Below are positions 1-7,873 of a stretch of 64,000 nt of DNA, one piece after another. The notes below the pieces were generated by a model that worked only from the letters and a program-made list of their open reading frames with translations, made no database searches and was not told where the DNA came from. Numbering within the stretch: the stretch's first letter is position 1; every line of letters starts with the position of its first letter. This stretch comes from Bimastos eiseni. Taxonomy: Eukaryota; Annelida; Clitellata; Crassiclitellata; Lumbricidae. The position numbers were made by a program, and so were the translations under genes. The stretch lies in NCBI GenBank assembly GCA_959347315.1, contig OY365818.1, positions 7,650,658 to 7,714,657 on the forward strand, in the 5' to 3' direction.

Positions 1-23
1 TACTATTTTTTTATGGCCTACGG

Positions 24-560
24 GTGAATAAATGGATCGCATTAGTAGAGAAACAAACACTAGTGGCAGCCAGACATATGGCGCCCGATCCCATAGGACG
101 AGAGGCAGAAAGGAGAAGGAGAAGGAACAAACACAATTCACAGAGGAGAATGAGAAGAAGAATGACGGAGGAGGAGAGAAGGGAAGAAGGAGAAGGAAGT
201 AAGGAGGAGGGGAAAGGAAAGAAGAAGAGAGTTGACAAGGAGAAGATAAAGGGAAAGCAAGAAAAGGAGAAGGAAGGAGGGGGAGGGGAAAGGAAAGTAG
301 GAGAAGGAGAAGACATTGAAAAATGAGAAGATAAATTGAAAACATGAAGTTGAAGGAAGAAAAGGAAAAGGAACAGACGGAGGGGGATTGTGTAAGAAAG
401 TTTTTTTCCTTAAAAGAAACCGCACGACATGTAAACATCATTTTGTACATTAAAATCGGAAATGGATAGCATTAGTAGAGAAACAAACACTAGTAGCAGC
501 CAGACATATGGCGCCCGATCCCATAGGACGAGCGCCAGAAAGGAGAAGGAGGAGAAAGAG
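24..560. repeat. Direct duplication of a ~100-bp block (24-135 and 462-560)
   Basis: The block starting with a run like AATGGATCGCATTAGTAGAG at 24 recurs at 462 with only a few substitutions, including a shared CATATGGCGCCCGATCCCAT segment, and both copies run into AGGAGAAGGA purine tracts. It reads as a tandem duplication about 438 bp apart. No coding potential is believable here because long open frames come from the purine bias. Confidence 0.8.
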
Positions 561-1070
561 AAAGTGAAGGAGAAGGAGAGCAGAGGAAGGCAGAAGAGAT
601 CAGAGGGATGAGGAGGAGAAAACCAAGCTTGAAAGAGAAGAGAAAGAAGAAGACAGAGGTGAAATAGATGGACGAGAAGAGGATGGAGAAGGCGGAGGAG
701 GAGGAGGGAGGGAAGGAAAGACGAGGAGAAGGAGGAGACGGAAGACAATGAAGGGGACGAGGAAGTGCATAGTGCCAGAGGAAGGGGAGGACAAGGGGAG
801 GGGTTGAATTTCTTATCTTGTGCGCATGCGCTGTGTCTAAGTAGTAGATATATTATCCATCCTTCGTCGACGACGTTAATTCCGGACATCGAAGGACAGG
901 AAATTGACAGAGAGATAGAGAGTTTTAGGCAGACGACGAGGCAGACACAGAGACAGAGACATGAGGATACTGCGACGACACAGGATAAAGATGCATTTCG
1001 AGAGGGAGAGGGAAGGGAGGAGAGACGGACATCGAGAGAGGGGTAGAAGGATAGAGCAAGAGAGGAGCAA
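110..1070. repeat. GA-rich (polypurine) low-complexity tract
   Basis: Long runs of GAAGGAGAAGGA-type sequence with almost no pyrimidines on the plus strand, interrupted near 370-540 and 790-900. Overlapping open frames on both strands (Arg/Glu/Lys on plus, Ser/Leu/Pro on minus) are composition artefacts. Such tracts can form triplex DNA. Confidence 0.8.
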
Positions 1071-1127
1071 GAGATGGATCTTTTAATACTACATGTGTTA
1101 CTATTAATATTGCTACTAATACTGAAT

Positions 1128-1262
1128 GTTATTATTAGTATTATCATCATCATCATCATTATTATTATCATTAATATCATCATGATCTCGATCTTGATCG
1201 TGATCATTGTCATCGTCAGGATCATCAGCATCATCATTATCTTAATCATCGGCAGCAGCAGC
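1128..1262. repeat. (ATC/ATT)n simple repeat
   Basis: Imperfect ATC, ATT and ATG trinucleotide repeats. Open frames rich in Ile and Met are artefacts of this repeat. Confidence 0.8.
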
Positions 1263-1504
1263 ATAAAGAAATTTCCGGAGACAGAAGATATGGGTGATCT
1301 TCTGGAACGGTAATGTCTCCAACAATTCAGGCGTTAAGAAACGTGACAGCCTATTTTTGTTATTATCATTATCATTATTATTTATATTATTATTATTATG
1401 TCACATATAGTGTTATTCATCATTGGCATTGCCAACGGATCTGTCATCAGGCCATCTGGGTCGCCGCTTGTCAGTGGATTGTAATCTTGACATAGTGCCC
1501 TGAA

Positions 1505-2035
1505 AAGCCACCGCATTGAAACGTTGGATCAATGCCGACAAGTTCTGGAAAAGGAAGTTTGTCTCTCGGGTGTCACCGGTAGTTGTCGAAAGTTGGTGTC
1601 CAGTAGAAAGGCGAGGCCCTCACTATTGAGGGGACCGAAGGTTTCTATAGCGATTGGAACAAAAGTGTATTGCTTCTCTAGCTCAGAAATTTTGTGCGTT
1701 TCCTTGTGGCTGCTATCTCCGCCGCTCCTCCGGCTGTGGAAGCTGTCTCGAGGATATAAGAAGCGGCCACTGTGTCCACCACAGTCGCGTCCCAAAGTAA
1801 GACCCGCCCCCCACTCCACGTTATCAGGGTCTGCCCGTCCGGTTTCTTTCCATCTAATCTAGAGAGGCCTGACGGTTCCTTGACCGCTGGAATACCGGCT
1901 CTGTTGAGGCTGCGATGGATAAGGTCGTTGATATTAGTGTCTTGCTTGACGGCCAAAACCCAATGAACAGGACAGGCCATGTGCGCCTCTGGCAGAGACG
2001 AAGGCGCCGCATGCGCAGGTGTGCGGCTCGCAGAT
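1505..2035 (-). pseudogene. Non-LTR retrotransposon polyprotein, decayed C-terminal part (R2/type-1 style)
   Basis: Reading the minus strand from 2035 downward gives a zinc-like CxCG segment followed by a GAHGLSCS-type motif, then GIPAVKEPSGLSRLDGKKPD, then a tryptophan segment LLWDATVVDT with Ala/Ser repeats, and finally PIAIETFG. This order is the conserved C-terminal region of many invertebrate type-1 (R2-like) retrotransposon polyproteins. The match switches between all three frames (stops near 1970, shifts near 1980 and 1790), so the copy is dead and 5'-truncated. The plus strand has an unrelated short open frame here that I discount. Exact clade is uncertain without a search. Confidence 0.7.
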
Positions 2036-2079
2036 GGCCACCCCTAATCATAGGCCGACCGCCACCCTCACGTTCTCTA

Positions 2080-2132
2080 GGCATGGGACTGGCACTGCCA
2101 GTGTGAGCAGTGGTAGAGTTTACAATACGATG
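2080..2132 (-). repeat. Fragment of SINE family B tail
   Basis: GGGACTGGCACTGCCAGTG followed by a GCAGTGG..GAGTTT segment matches the reverse strand of the repeat tail seen at 29420-29545, 44215-44340 and elsewhere. It lies just 5' of the retrotransposon remnant. Confidence 0.5.
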
Positions 2133-2333
2133 CAACTTGTTCTCTTGTAGAACCGACGACGGTTCGATGGATACCACCTGCCAGTGGGTATATTGATTTT
2201 CTTCAAAAGAAATTGACTGCTTTTGACTTGCAATGACTACCTGGTCCATCCCATAGTAAAATTCTTCTATGCTATATGACACATCGGCAAAGATATAGGG
2301 CGCAGTTATTTTCTATTTTTATTACCGAAATTT

Positions 2334-2545
2334 TATACCGCCCTTCTTCCAACATTTTTACTCAGAAGTGCATACACACGCCTCGACGGCACAACTGCAG
2401 TTGTACTGCAGAGAAATTGTGCGCGAAGGACTTGCTCAAGGTCCCTACACAGTGATTCCCCGGATGAGGGTCGAACTCGCCCACTCAGTGCACACTGAAC
2501 GTTACGGGCTGACCGCTCTAACCGATCGGCCACTGTACTTATTAT
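2334..2545 (-). mobile_element. tRNA-derived SINE, family A, copy 1
   Basis: On the minus strand this has a tRNA-like head with A box TGGCCGATCGG and B box GTTCGACCC. A core follows with ACCTTGAGCAAGTCCTTCG (the widespread CCTTGAGCAAG SINE motif), then a 3' tail GAAGAAGGGCGGTATAAAAT. The same arrangement occurs at 39484-39690 (minus) and 53868-54125 (plus). It would be transcribed by RNA polymerase III and mobilised by a LINE. It is inserted in the left flanking repeat of the ISG12-like array. Confidence 0.85.
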
Positions 2546-2632
2546 TATGAAACATGCTTTTGCATTTTGACTCAAGTAATAAGGAGAATTCTAGATTAGA
2601 TGACAGTAAGAAGAGTAGAATATTTGGCCAAA
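2537..2632 (+). repeat. Left direct repeat flanking the ISG12-like array
   Basis: About 90 bp beginning TATTATGAAACATGC and running through AGAATATTTGGCCA is nearly identical to 7602-7692 in the same orientation. The two copies bracket the array of ISG12-like exons. Confidence 0.8.
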
Positions 2633-2884
2633 ACAAGTAATCACTCAGTTGTTTTGCTAGTATTTCGGCCAAATGGAGTGCCTATGAGTAGATATTTTGA
2701 CGGAGTGCTATATCAAGTATTTATGATTGATTGATTGAAAAGTTGAAATTAATTAATGAAATTTTACAGGCTCAAAGCAAATTCAATATTTGCGTATTAA
2801 TTCCTATTTTTGGCCAAAATATAATCATAAACTTGAGGGGTTTCTTTTTTGGCCCACCCTGTATAAATATTGTTCGTGTTTTAG

Positions 2885-2978
2885 AACGCCAGAATCAAGT
2901 TTTGAAAAACGAAGGGAAGATATTATCGAAGAGTTTGGGCAACAAATGACGAAGCTTCTGGAAGAAAAAATGGCCCAT
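2885..2978 (+). CDS. Possible internal exon upstream of the ISG12-like array
   Basis: The acceptor TTCGTGTTTTAG and donor CAT|GTATGT bound 94 bp with an open frame containing REDIIEEFGQQMTKLLEEKM, an acidic amphipathic helix. It ends at a codon boundary, and the downstream acceptors at 4640, 6464 and 7020 all begin at a codon boundary too (V/L-K-K), so splicing to any of them keeps frame. I do not recognise the sequence. It could equally be chance. No upstream first exon was identified. Confidence 0.35.
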
Positions 2979-3384
2979 GTATGTATGTTTGTCACTCACC
3001 TGTAGGCGTAAATATCGCTCCGACTACTTGTGAAAGCCATTACTTGCAGCTTCATCTCGTTCTTTGAGCTCTGTTGATCGGCTTGATCTTTTTTTGCCTA
3101 GGACTAAGACGTTTGCTGTTGTGGGTTTATCTACAAGAAATGACCTTCCTCCTTCATTAAGGGTTGAATTAATGTCTAGATTCTCTCTCTTTAAAGACGT
3201 TTCTTTTGCCCCCGTAGTTTTTATGTGCTGAACAATTATGGATACGACACTTAAAGAAAAAATGTTAATTTCGCATACTAGCGATGAATCCGTGCTGCAC
3301 TTCATGCATGAAATGAATGAAAGACTGTTGGTTATCAAAAGGACTGCGATTATTTCTTCATAAATGCTGTTCACATGTCAATGA
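2979..3384. other. Stretch with no recognised gene
   Basis: AT-rich sequence with no frame or motif I can support. A 116-codon minus-strand frame (3024-3374) has no recognisable motif and no matching splice context. Confidence 0.4.
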
Positions 3385-3529
3385 TGTCAGATTTTTAGCG
3401 TGTTTCACTCAAACCATAACCTAATGAGTTTATGTTCTTTTTATTTTTTCATTGTTGCTTCATATGTATGTACTGTGCTACCAATGTTTGGTGAAATAAA
3501 GATTGATATATTTTATTATGTTTTAACAG
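3385..3529 (+). repeat. Duplicated intron end of ISG12-like unit (copy 1)
   Basis: The ~145 bp beginning ATTTTTAGCGTGTTTCACTC and ending in an acceptor-like TTTTAACAG is repeated at 6313-6463 with small changes. The duplication unit therefore included intron plus exon. A short open frame through it is conserved only because the DNA was duplicated. Confidence 0.65.
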
Positions 3530-3542
3530 CTGAAGAAAACAG

Positions 3543-3962
3543 GTGCTTACAGAGAAGGGGGGAAACCAAGAAGAGAAGGAGAATCAAGAGAAGGAGAATC
3601 AAGAGAAGAAGGAGAATCAAGAGAAGAAAGACCGAGATCAGGCAGATGTGACAACCTCTTTGAGCGGTCTTATTAATAGGTCACTATTGTTTATATATTA
3701 TTCCTTAAAGAACGGTATTTGTTTGTTGTTTATATGCTTAGGCATAATAAACAAACTGGGCTTTTCAATTAACGTTACATCTGGAACCCCTGCAGCCTAT
3801 CTTATCCAACAATATCCTCCGGGACATAGCTTCTATCCAATGGTTTACACAGTCCAGAGAATTGGATCACATGGGTTTACGTTTGTACAAAGCTGTGTTG
3901 TAATAATCTGTGGGGGTTTGTTTCCCCAGCTGGCTCTTTTGGCCATAGACAAGTTTGGCTGA
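3543..3962 (+). CDS. ISG12/IFI6/IFI27-like protein exon, copy 1 (open)
   Basis: 139-codon open stretch ending TGA at 3960. The first ~38 residues are a Lys/Glu/Gln/Asn repeat (NQEEKENQEKENQEKK). Then comes a hydrophobic segment (LLFICLGIINKLGF), Asn-Val-Thr-Ser-Gly-x-Pro-Ala-Ala, and a second hydrophobic half with VQRIGSHGF and ICGGLFPQLALLAI. The order GF..G.PAA....Q.IG..GF...GG is that of the interferon-inducible ISG12 family (Pfam Ifi-6-16), small mitochondrial or ER membrane proteins linked to apoptosis and antiviral responses in vertebrates. The acceptor at 3529 would bring an in-frame TGA at 3531, so either the AG at 3542 or 3552 is used or the 5' end is frameshifted. The family call is from motif memory and no search was run. 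Confidence 0.6.
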   Translation: MLTEKGGNQEEKENQEKENQEKKENQEKKDRDQADVTTSLSGLINRSLLFIYYSLKNGICLLFICLGIINKLGFSINVTSGTPAAYLIQQYPPGHSFYPMVYTVQRIGSHGFTFVQSCVVIICGGLFPQLALLAIDKFG

Positions 3963-4185
3963 TATATGTATATATATATTACATACATTGGATATATATA
4001 TAATATATATATATGTATATATATATATTATAATACATGTTATACTTTATATTTTATATTTTAATGTATATGCTGCTATATACTATATTGAGCTATAATA
4101 TATATATATATGTATATATATATATATTATAATATCTGTTATACTTTACATTTTAATGTATATGCTGGTATATACTATATTGAGT
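3963..4185. repeat. (AT)n-rich microsatellite between array units
   Basis: TATATATA-type sequence with two partly duplicated blocks (3965-4085 and 4095-4185). The same type of sequence reappears after copy 6 at 6903-6970, so it is part of the duplicated unit. It truncates the 5' end of copy 2. Confidence 0.75.
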
Positions 4186-4507
4186 ATCAACAGCCTACTG
4201 TTATTTGTGTACTATTTTGTGAAAAATGGATTAACTCTTTTATTTATATGTGGAGCAATAATCAATAGATAGGGATTTTCTACAAACATCACACCTGGAT
4301 CCCCTGCGGCCTCTCTTGACGCCCAATTTCCACCGGGACAGTCTTTATACAGCTGTTTACACCATACAGAGAATTGGGTCCAAACTCCATTCCTTGGTCA
4401 TCATGCTGCAGAACATCGGCGCCCAAGGATTCTCCGACACTCAAGCGTGCATAGTTATTGTCATTGGTAGTTTATTTCCAGAACTTGCCAATGTGCTGCT
4501 GAGTTAA
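4186..4507 (+). pseudogene. ISG12-like copy 2 (5'-truncated, stop and frameshift)
   Basis: Begins abruptly in the coding sequence (INSLLLFVYYFVKNG) directly after AT-repeat sequence, so it has no start and no acceptor. A TAG at 4270-4272 replaces the Leu codon in the IINRLGF motif, and two bases (CA) are missing from GGGACACAG near 4338. Past the deletion the C-terminal half with LQNIGAQGFSDT and VIGSLFPELANVLLS is open to TAA at 4505. The TAG is shared with copy 5 and the CA deletion with copy 6. Confidence 0.75.
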
Positions 4508-4531
4508 AACATTACTCCTCTTACTGTCATC

Positions 4532-4609
4532 ATGGAGAAGCAAGACAAGGAGAAGCAAGCGAAGGAAAGAGATGACACAACTAGTGGAAGAGAATTTGTG
4601 GTTAATTAA
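4532..4609 (+). pseudogene. ISG12-like 5' fragment (copy 2b)
   Basis: ATG followed by MEKQDKEKQAKERDDTTSGR, the N-terminus shared by copy 5, broken off after 22 codons and running to a TAA. It lies 25 bp after the stop of copy 2, showing that the original unit spacing was head-to-tail, before copy 3 sequence interrupts it. Confidence 0.65.
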
Positions 4610-4639
4610 AAATTGATATATGTTATTATGTTTGCCCAG

Positions 4640-4963
4640 GTGAAGAAAAACGAAGTGTTTGAGAACGGGGACGAGCAATGGACTTATGCAGCAGCGTTAT
4701 GGATGATTGCCAGATTTATCAAGAACGGCGCAATATGGATCTGTGTGGTGTTCGGTACTATATTCCGCATTGGTTTCCGAGCAGCCGTAGTAGTTGGTTC
4801 ATATGCCCACTTAATGGTGCAGAAGTGGGTGCCAGGACATAAACTACATGGAGTCGTCGTGATTTTGCAGGCGATCGGTGCGCAAGGTTTCAGCACTAAA
4901 CAGGCCGCCTTACTTGCAGTAATGGGAGGGCTGTGCGCGCAGCTCATCCACATCTGTTGTTAA
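4640..4963 (+). CDS. ISG12/IFI27-like protein terminal exon, copy 3 (intact)
   Basis: A clean acceptor TATGTTTGCCCAG is followed in phase by VKKNEVFENGDEQ and an open frame to TAA at 4961-4963, about 108 codons. Hydrophobic segments ALWMIARFIKNGAIWICVVF and AALLAVMGGLCAQLIHICC flank IGFRAAVVVGSYAHLMV and LQAIGAQGFSTKQ, the best match in the window to the ISG12 LQSxGAxGLS signature. It diverges most from its neighbours, lacks the Lys/Glu extension and is the only copy with no break. A conserved ATG at 4613 or 4628 upstream of the acceptor would also allow translation if unspliced. Expected role by family is an organelle-membrane protein in stress or immune response. Confidence 0.65.
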   Translation: MKKNEVFENGDEQWTYAAALWMIARFIKNGAIWICVVFGTIFRIGFRAAVVVGSYAHLMVQKWVPGHKLHGVVVILQAIGAQGFSTKQAALLAVMGGLCAQLIHICC

Positions 4964-4999
4964 AATGGTTGTCGTGAATATGTTGTAGGAAAGAGATAT

Positions 5000-5361
5000 A
5001 TGAAGGAAAGAGATGACACAACTAGTGGAAGAGAATTTATCAACAGCCTACTGTTATTTGTGCACTATTTTGTGAAAAATGGATTAACTCTTTTATTTAT
5101 ATGTGGAGCAATAATCAATAGATTAGGATTTTCTACAAACATCACATCTGGATCCCCTGCGGCCTCTCTTGACGCCCAATTTCCACCGGGACACAGTCTT
5201 TATACAGCTGTTTACACCATACAGATAATTGGGTCCAAACTCCATTCCTTGGTCATCATGCTGCAGAACATCGGCGCCCAAGGATTCTCCGACACTTAAG
5301 CGTGCATAGTTATTGTCATTGGTGTTTTTTTCCAGAACTTGCCAACGTGCTGCTGGGTTAA
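5000..5361 (+). pseudogene. ISG12-like copy 4 (premature stop)
   Basis: ATG at 5000 opens a 99-codon frame: KERDDTTSGREFINSLLLF, VKNGLTLLFICGAIINRLGF, SGSPAASLDAQFPPGHSLY, then LQNIGAQGFSDT. CAA has become TAA at 5297-5299, removing the last hydrophobic segment, and one base is missing in the following GGTGTTTTTTTCC relative to copy 2. It has no splice acceptor of its own. It could still make a 99-residue protein lacking the final membrane segment. Confidence 0.65.
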
Positions 5362-5385
5362 AACATTACTCCTCTTACTGTCATC

Positions 5386-5774
5386 ATGGAGAAGCAAGAC
5401 AAGGAGAAGCAAGCGAAGGAAAGAGATGACACAGCTAGTGGAAGAGAATTTATCAACAGCCTACGGTTATTTGTGTACTATTTTGTGAAAAATGGATTAA
5501 CTCTTTTATTTATATGTGGAGCAATAATCAATAGATAGGGATTTTCTACAAACATCACATCTGGATCCTCTGCGGCCTCTCTTGACGCCCAATTTCCACC
5601 GGGACACAGTCTTTATACAGCTGTTTACATCGTACAGAGAATTGGGTCCAAACTCCATTCCTTGGTCATCATGCTGCAGAATATCGGCGCCCAAGGATTC
5701 TCCGACACTCAAGCGTGCATAGTTATTGTCATTGGTGGTTTTTTCCAGAACTTGCCAATGTGCTGCTGGGTTAA
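5386..5774 (+). pseudogene. ISG12-like copy 5 (premature stop)
   Basis: ATG at 5386 (MEKQDKEKQAKERDD) runs 50 codons to TAG at 5536-5538, at the same Leu position as in copy 2. The rest of the unit is highly similar to copy 4, including its 1-base deletion near 5748, and ends with a TAA at 5772. Copies 2, 4 and 5 are recent duplicates of one another. Confidence 0.75.
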
Positions 5775-6312
5775 AACATTACTCCTCTTACTGTCATCAT
5801 TGTTACTAGTCAAAATGTAAAATGTTACACATGTTACATGTGTATATAAAATGAGTTTGTTTACGACTCTTATATTACATATATATTGTTTATAAATTAA
5901 TGGGTTTGTTTGAATATACATGTGTATATAAAATGAGTTTGTTTATGACTCTTATATACATATATATTGTTTATAAATTAATGGGTTTGTTTGAACGTTA
6001 CACGATGTTATGTGTGACGCCATTCACATTATATTCATGTTGTTTGTGCGAACAAATGTGTCTTGTCACAACGAAACTAGTCACAAGTACGAAATATTAT
6101 TTTCTCTGTTAATTGCACCATCTTGTAAATGCAAGATTTACCTTTTCAAAACCGTTTTCCGCTTGTTTATGTCTGAGATACAGGCAAAGTAATAGAATTT
6201 CAAGAACGATGGGTTACGTAAATCGTTATTTGAGAAAACTGCGTACAAAGTTTGGTCAAATTAATAATTAGTTTTATAATCTCCTTAGCAACGGACATTG
6301 TTTTTGAACCGA
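5775..6312. other. No gene; short direct repeats shared with 9375-9545
   Basis: Contains two tandem copies of a ~70-bp segment with GTGTATATAAAATGAGTTTG (5838 and 5921). The following GGGTTTGTTTGAACGTTACA..GTGCGAACAAA block (5982-6056) is repeated at 9475-9542. No supported coding sequence. Confidence 0.65.
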
Positions 6313-6463
6313 TATCAAATTTTTAGCGTGTTTCACTCAAACCACAAGCTATTTTCATCGAGTTCATGCTCTTTTTATTTTTTCATTGTTGCTTCATATG
6401 TATGTATTGTGCTACCAATGTTTGGTGAAATAAAGATTGATATATGTTATTATTTTTGCCCAG
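6313..6463 (+). repeat. Duplicated intron end of ISG12-like unit (copy 6)
   Basis: Near-copy of 3385-3529, ending in a stronger acceptor (TATTTTTGCCCAG). It preserves the AATAAAGATTGATAT stretch and the pyrimidine tract. Confidence 0.7.
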
Positions 6464-6899
6464 CTGAAGAAATCGCAGGTACCTGAAGAGAAGAAGGAGA
6501 AGCAAGAGAAGAAGGAGAAGCAAGAGAAGAAGGAGAAGCAAGAGAAGAAGGAGAAGCAAGAGAAGAAAGACGGAGATGATGCAGATGAGACAACTACTTG
6601 GAGCGGATTTATTAACAGTTTACCGTTGTTTACATATTATTTTTTCAAGAACGGTATTAGTTTGTTATTTATATGTGTAGGTATTATAAACAAACTGGGA
6701 TTTTCAACCAACGTAACACCTGGATCCCCTGCGGCCTATCTTGTCCAGCGATATCCTCCGGGACAGTCTTTATTCAACGGTGTACACCGTGCAGAGAATT
6801 GGATCGCATGGTTTTACTTTTATACAAACCTGTGCCGTAGTTATCTGTGGGGGTTTGTTTCCACAGTTGGCCCTTTTGGCTATAGAGAAGTTTGGATAA
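6464..6899 (+). pseudogene. ISG12-like copy 6 with Lys/Glu repeat extension (frameshifted)
   Basis: After the acceptor the frame reads LKKSQVPEEKKEKQEKK with an 18-bp repeat (GAGAAGAAGGAGAAGCAA) iterated about four times. Then come ADETTTWSGFINSLPLF, FKNGISLLFICVGIINKLGF and VTPGSPAAYLVQRYPPG. Two bases (CA) are missing at about 6764, as in copy 2, which throws the second half into another frame. The expected ICGGLFPQLALLAIEKFG-type ending is visible in that frame up to TAA at 6897. The reading frame without the deletion runs on to a longer unrelated tail. Probably recently inactivated, or polymorphic. Confidence 0.75.
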
Positions 6900-6937
6900 T
6901 GAATGTATATATATTACATACATTGGATGTATATATA

Positions 6938-6968
<31 letters not shown>

Positions 6969-7019
6969 ATAATATCTGTTATACCTTATATTTTAATGTT
7001 TTTTATTATTTTTGCCCAG

Positions 7020-7456
7020 CTGAAGAAAGCACAGAAGATGGATGATACAGCACCGAAGATGGATGATACAGCACCGAAGATGGATGGGACAGCACAGCAG
7101 ATCGCAAAGAACGAAGTTAAAGAGACGAATAACACGTCTAATTCGAGTGGAAATGTCATAAGCTTAATTTCTTTCATGTGTGAATTTGTGAAAAATGGCA
7201 TCAGTCTATTATTTATTAGTTTAGGCATTATAAACAGACTGGGTTTCTGGGTTTCTCTACAATTGTTGTACCTGGATCCCAAGCGGCATCGCTTGTTTTG
7301 CGTTATCCACCTCGAACCGGTCTCCATTGAGCTGTGCAAAAGCTGGTGAGAATTGGATCACACGGATTTTCATTTCCGGAAGCTTTTACCATCATTTTCT
7401 GTGGGGGTTTGTTTCCCCAATTGATCCATTTGGGTTTAGAGAAACTCATATATTAA
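7020..7456 (+). pseudogene. ISG12-like copy 7 (8-bp duplication frameshift)
   Basis: Acceptor TATTTTTGCCCAG at 7019 is followed by LKKAQ and three KMDDTAP-type heptad repeats instead of the Lys/Glu repeat. Then FVKNGISLLFISLGIINRLG appears. A tandem duplication of GGGTTTCT (7241-7248 and 7249-7256) shifts the frame, and further changes give a TGA near 7345. The C-terminal CGGLFPQLIHLGLEKLIY ending can still be read in a third frame to TAA at 7454. Confidence 0.75.
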
Positions 7457-7660
7457 ATGTATAGCTTTTATATACAATTTAAGTATGACATTTATTGAAA
7501 ATCCCAGTCCATTGATAACTTATAACAATTTCACATTTTAATAACCTTTTAATAGCTTTAGAGAAGCTCGTATATTAAATGTATAGCTTTTATATACAAT
7601 TTATTATTATGAAACATGCTTTTCATTTTGACTCAAGTAATAAGGAGAATTCTAGATTAG
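7457..7660. repeat. Direct repeat of the copy 7 3' end, then right flanking repeat
   Basis: The last ~45 bp of copy 7 plus TATAGCTTTTATATACAATTT (7437-7485) is repeated at 7557-7602. The ~90-bp flanking repeat shared with 2537-2632 starts at 7602. Confidence 0.7.
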
Positions 7661-7873
7661 ATGACAGTAAGAAGAGTAGAATATTTGGCCAGTGAAGAAC
7701 ACTACATTGACCTGCCAAGTGGCAAAGTTACTGACAAGATGAATAAGAAGGAGAGAGGACAGCTCTCATGTGATCGTGATCCTGACTATGAGCCAGTTGC
7801 AGTCAAGTGTGGTAAAGGTTGTCGTGGTCAGCAATACAAAAGGGGTGCAAGTGGTCGGGGCCGTGGAAAGTGA
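7661..7873 (+). other. Orphan 70-codon open frame overlapping the flanking repeat
   Basis: ATG inside the flanking repeat, then YIDLPSGKVTDKMNKKERG, a CGKGC pair and a basic Gly/Arg-rich end (GASGRGRGK) to TGA. I do not recognise it. The last part could be an exon or a transposase remnant. The left-hand copy of the repeat (2537-2632) does not keep the frame beyond the repeat. Confidence 0.2.

Noticed and set aside
410..1264. 284-codon minus-strand frame and other frames at 11-1313
   Set aside because: Driven by polypurine and ATT/ATC repeats; low complexity throughout.
3400..3651. Conserved short frame FHSNHN..FFIVASYVC in both 3400 and 6298 regions as a signal-peptide exon
   Set aside because: It lies in the duplicated intron end, immediately before the acceptor; similarity is explained by DNA duplication and there is no donor in phase.
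6763..6899. Programmed frameshift in ISG12-like copy 6
   Set aside because: The change is a simple loss of CA from a CACA run, also seen in copy 2, with no slippery heptamer or pseudoknot evident; ordinary mutation is simpler.
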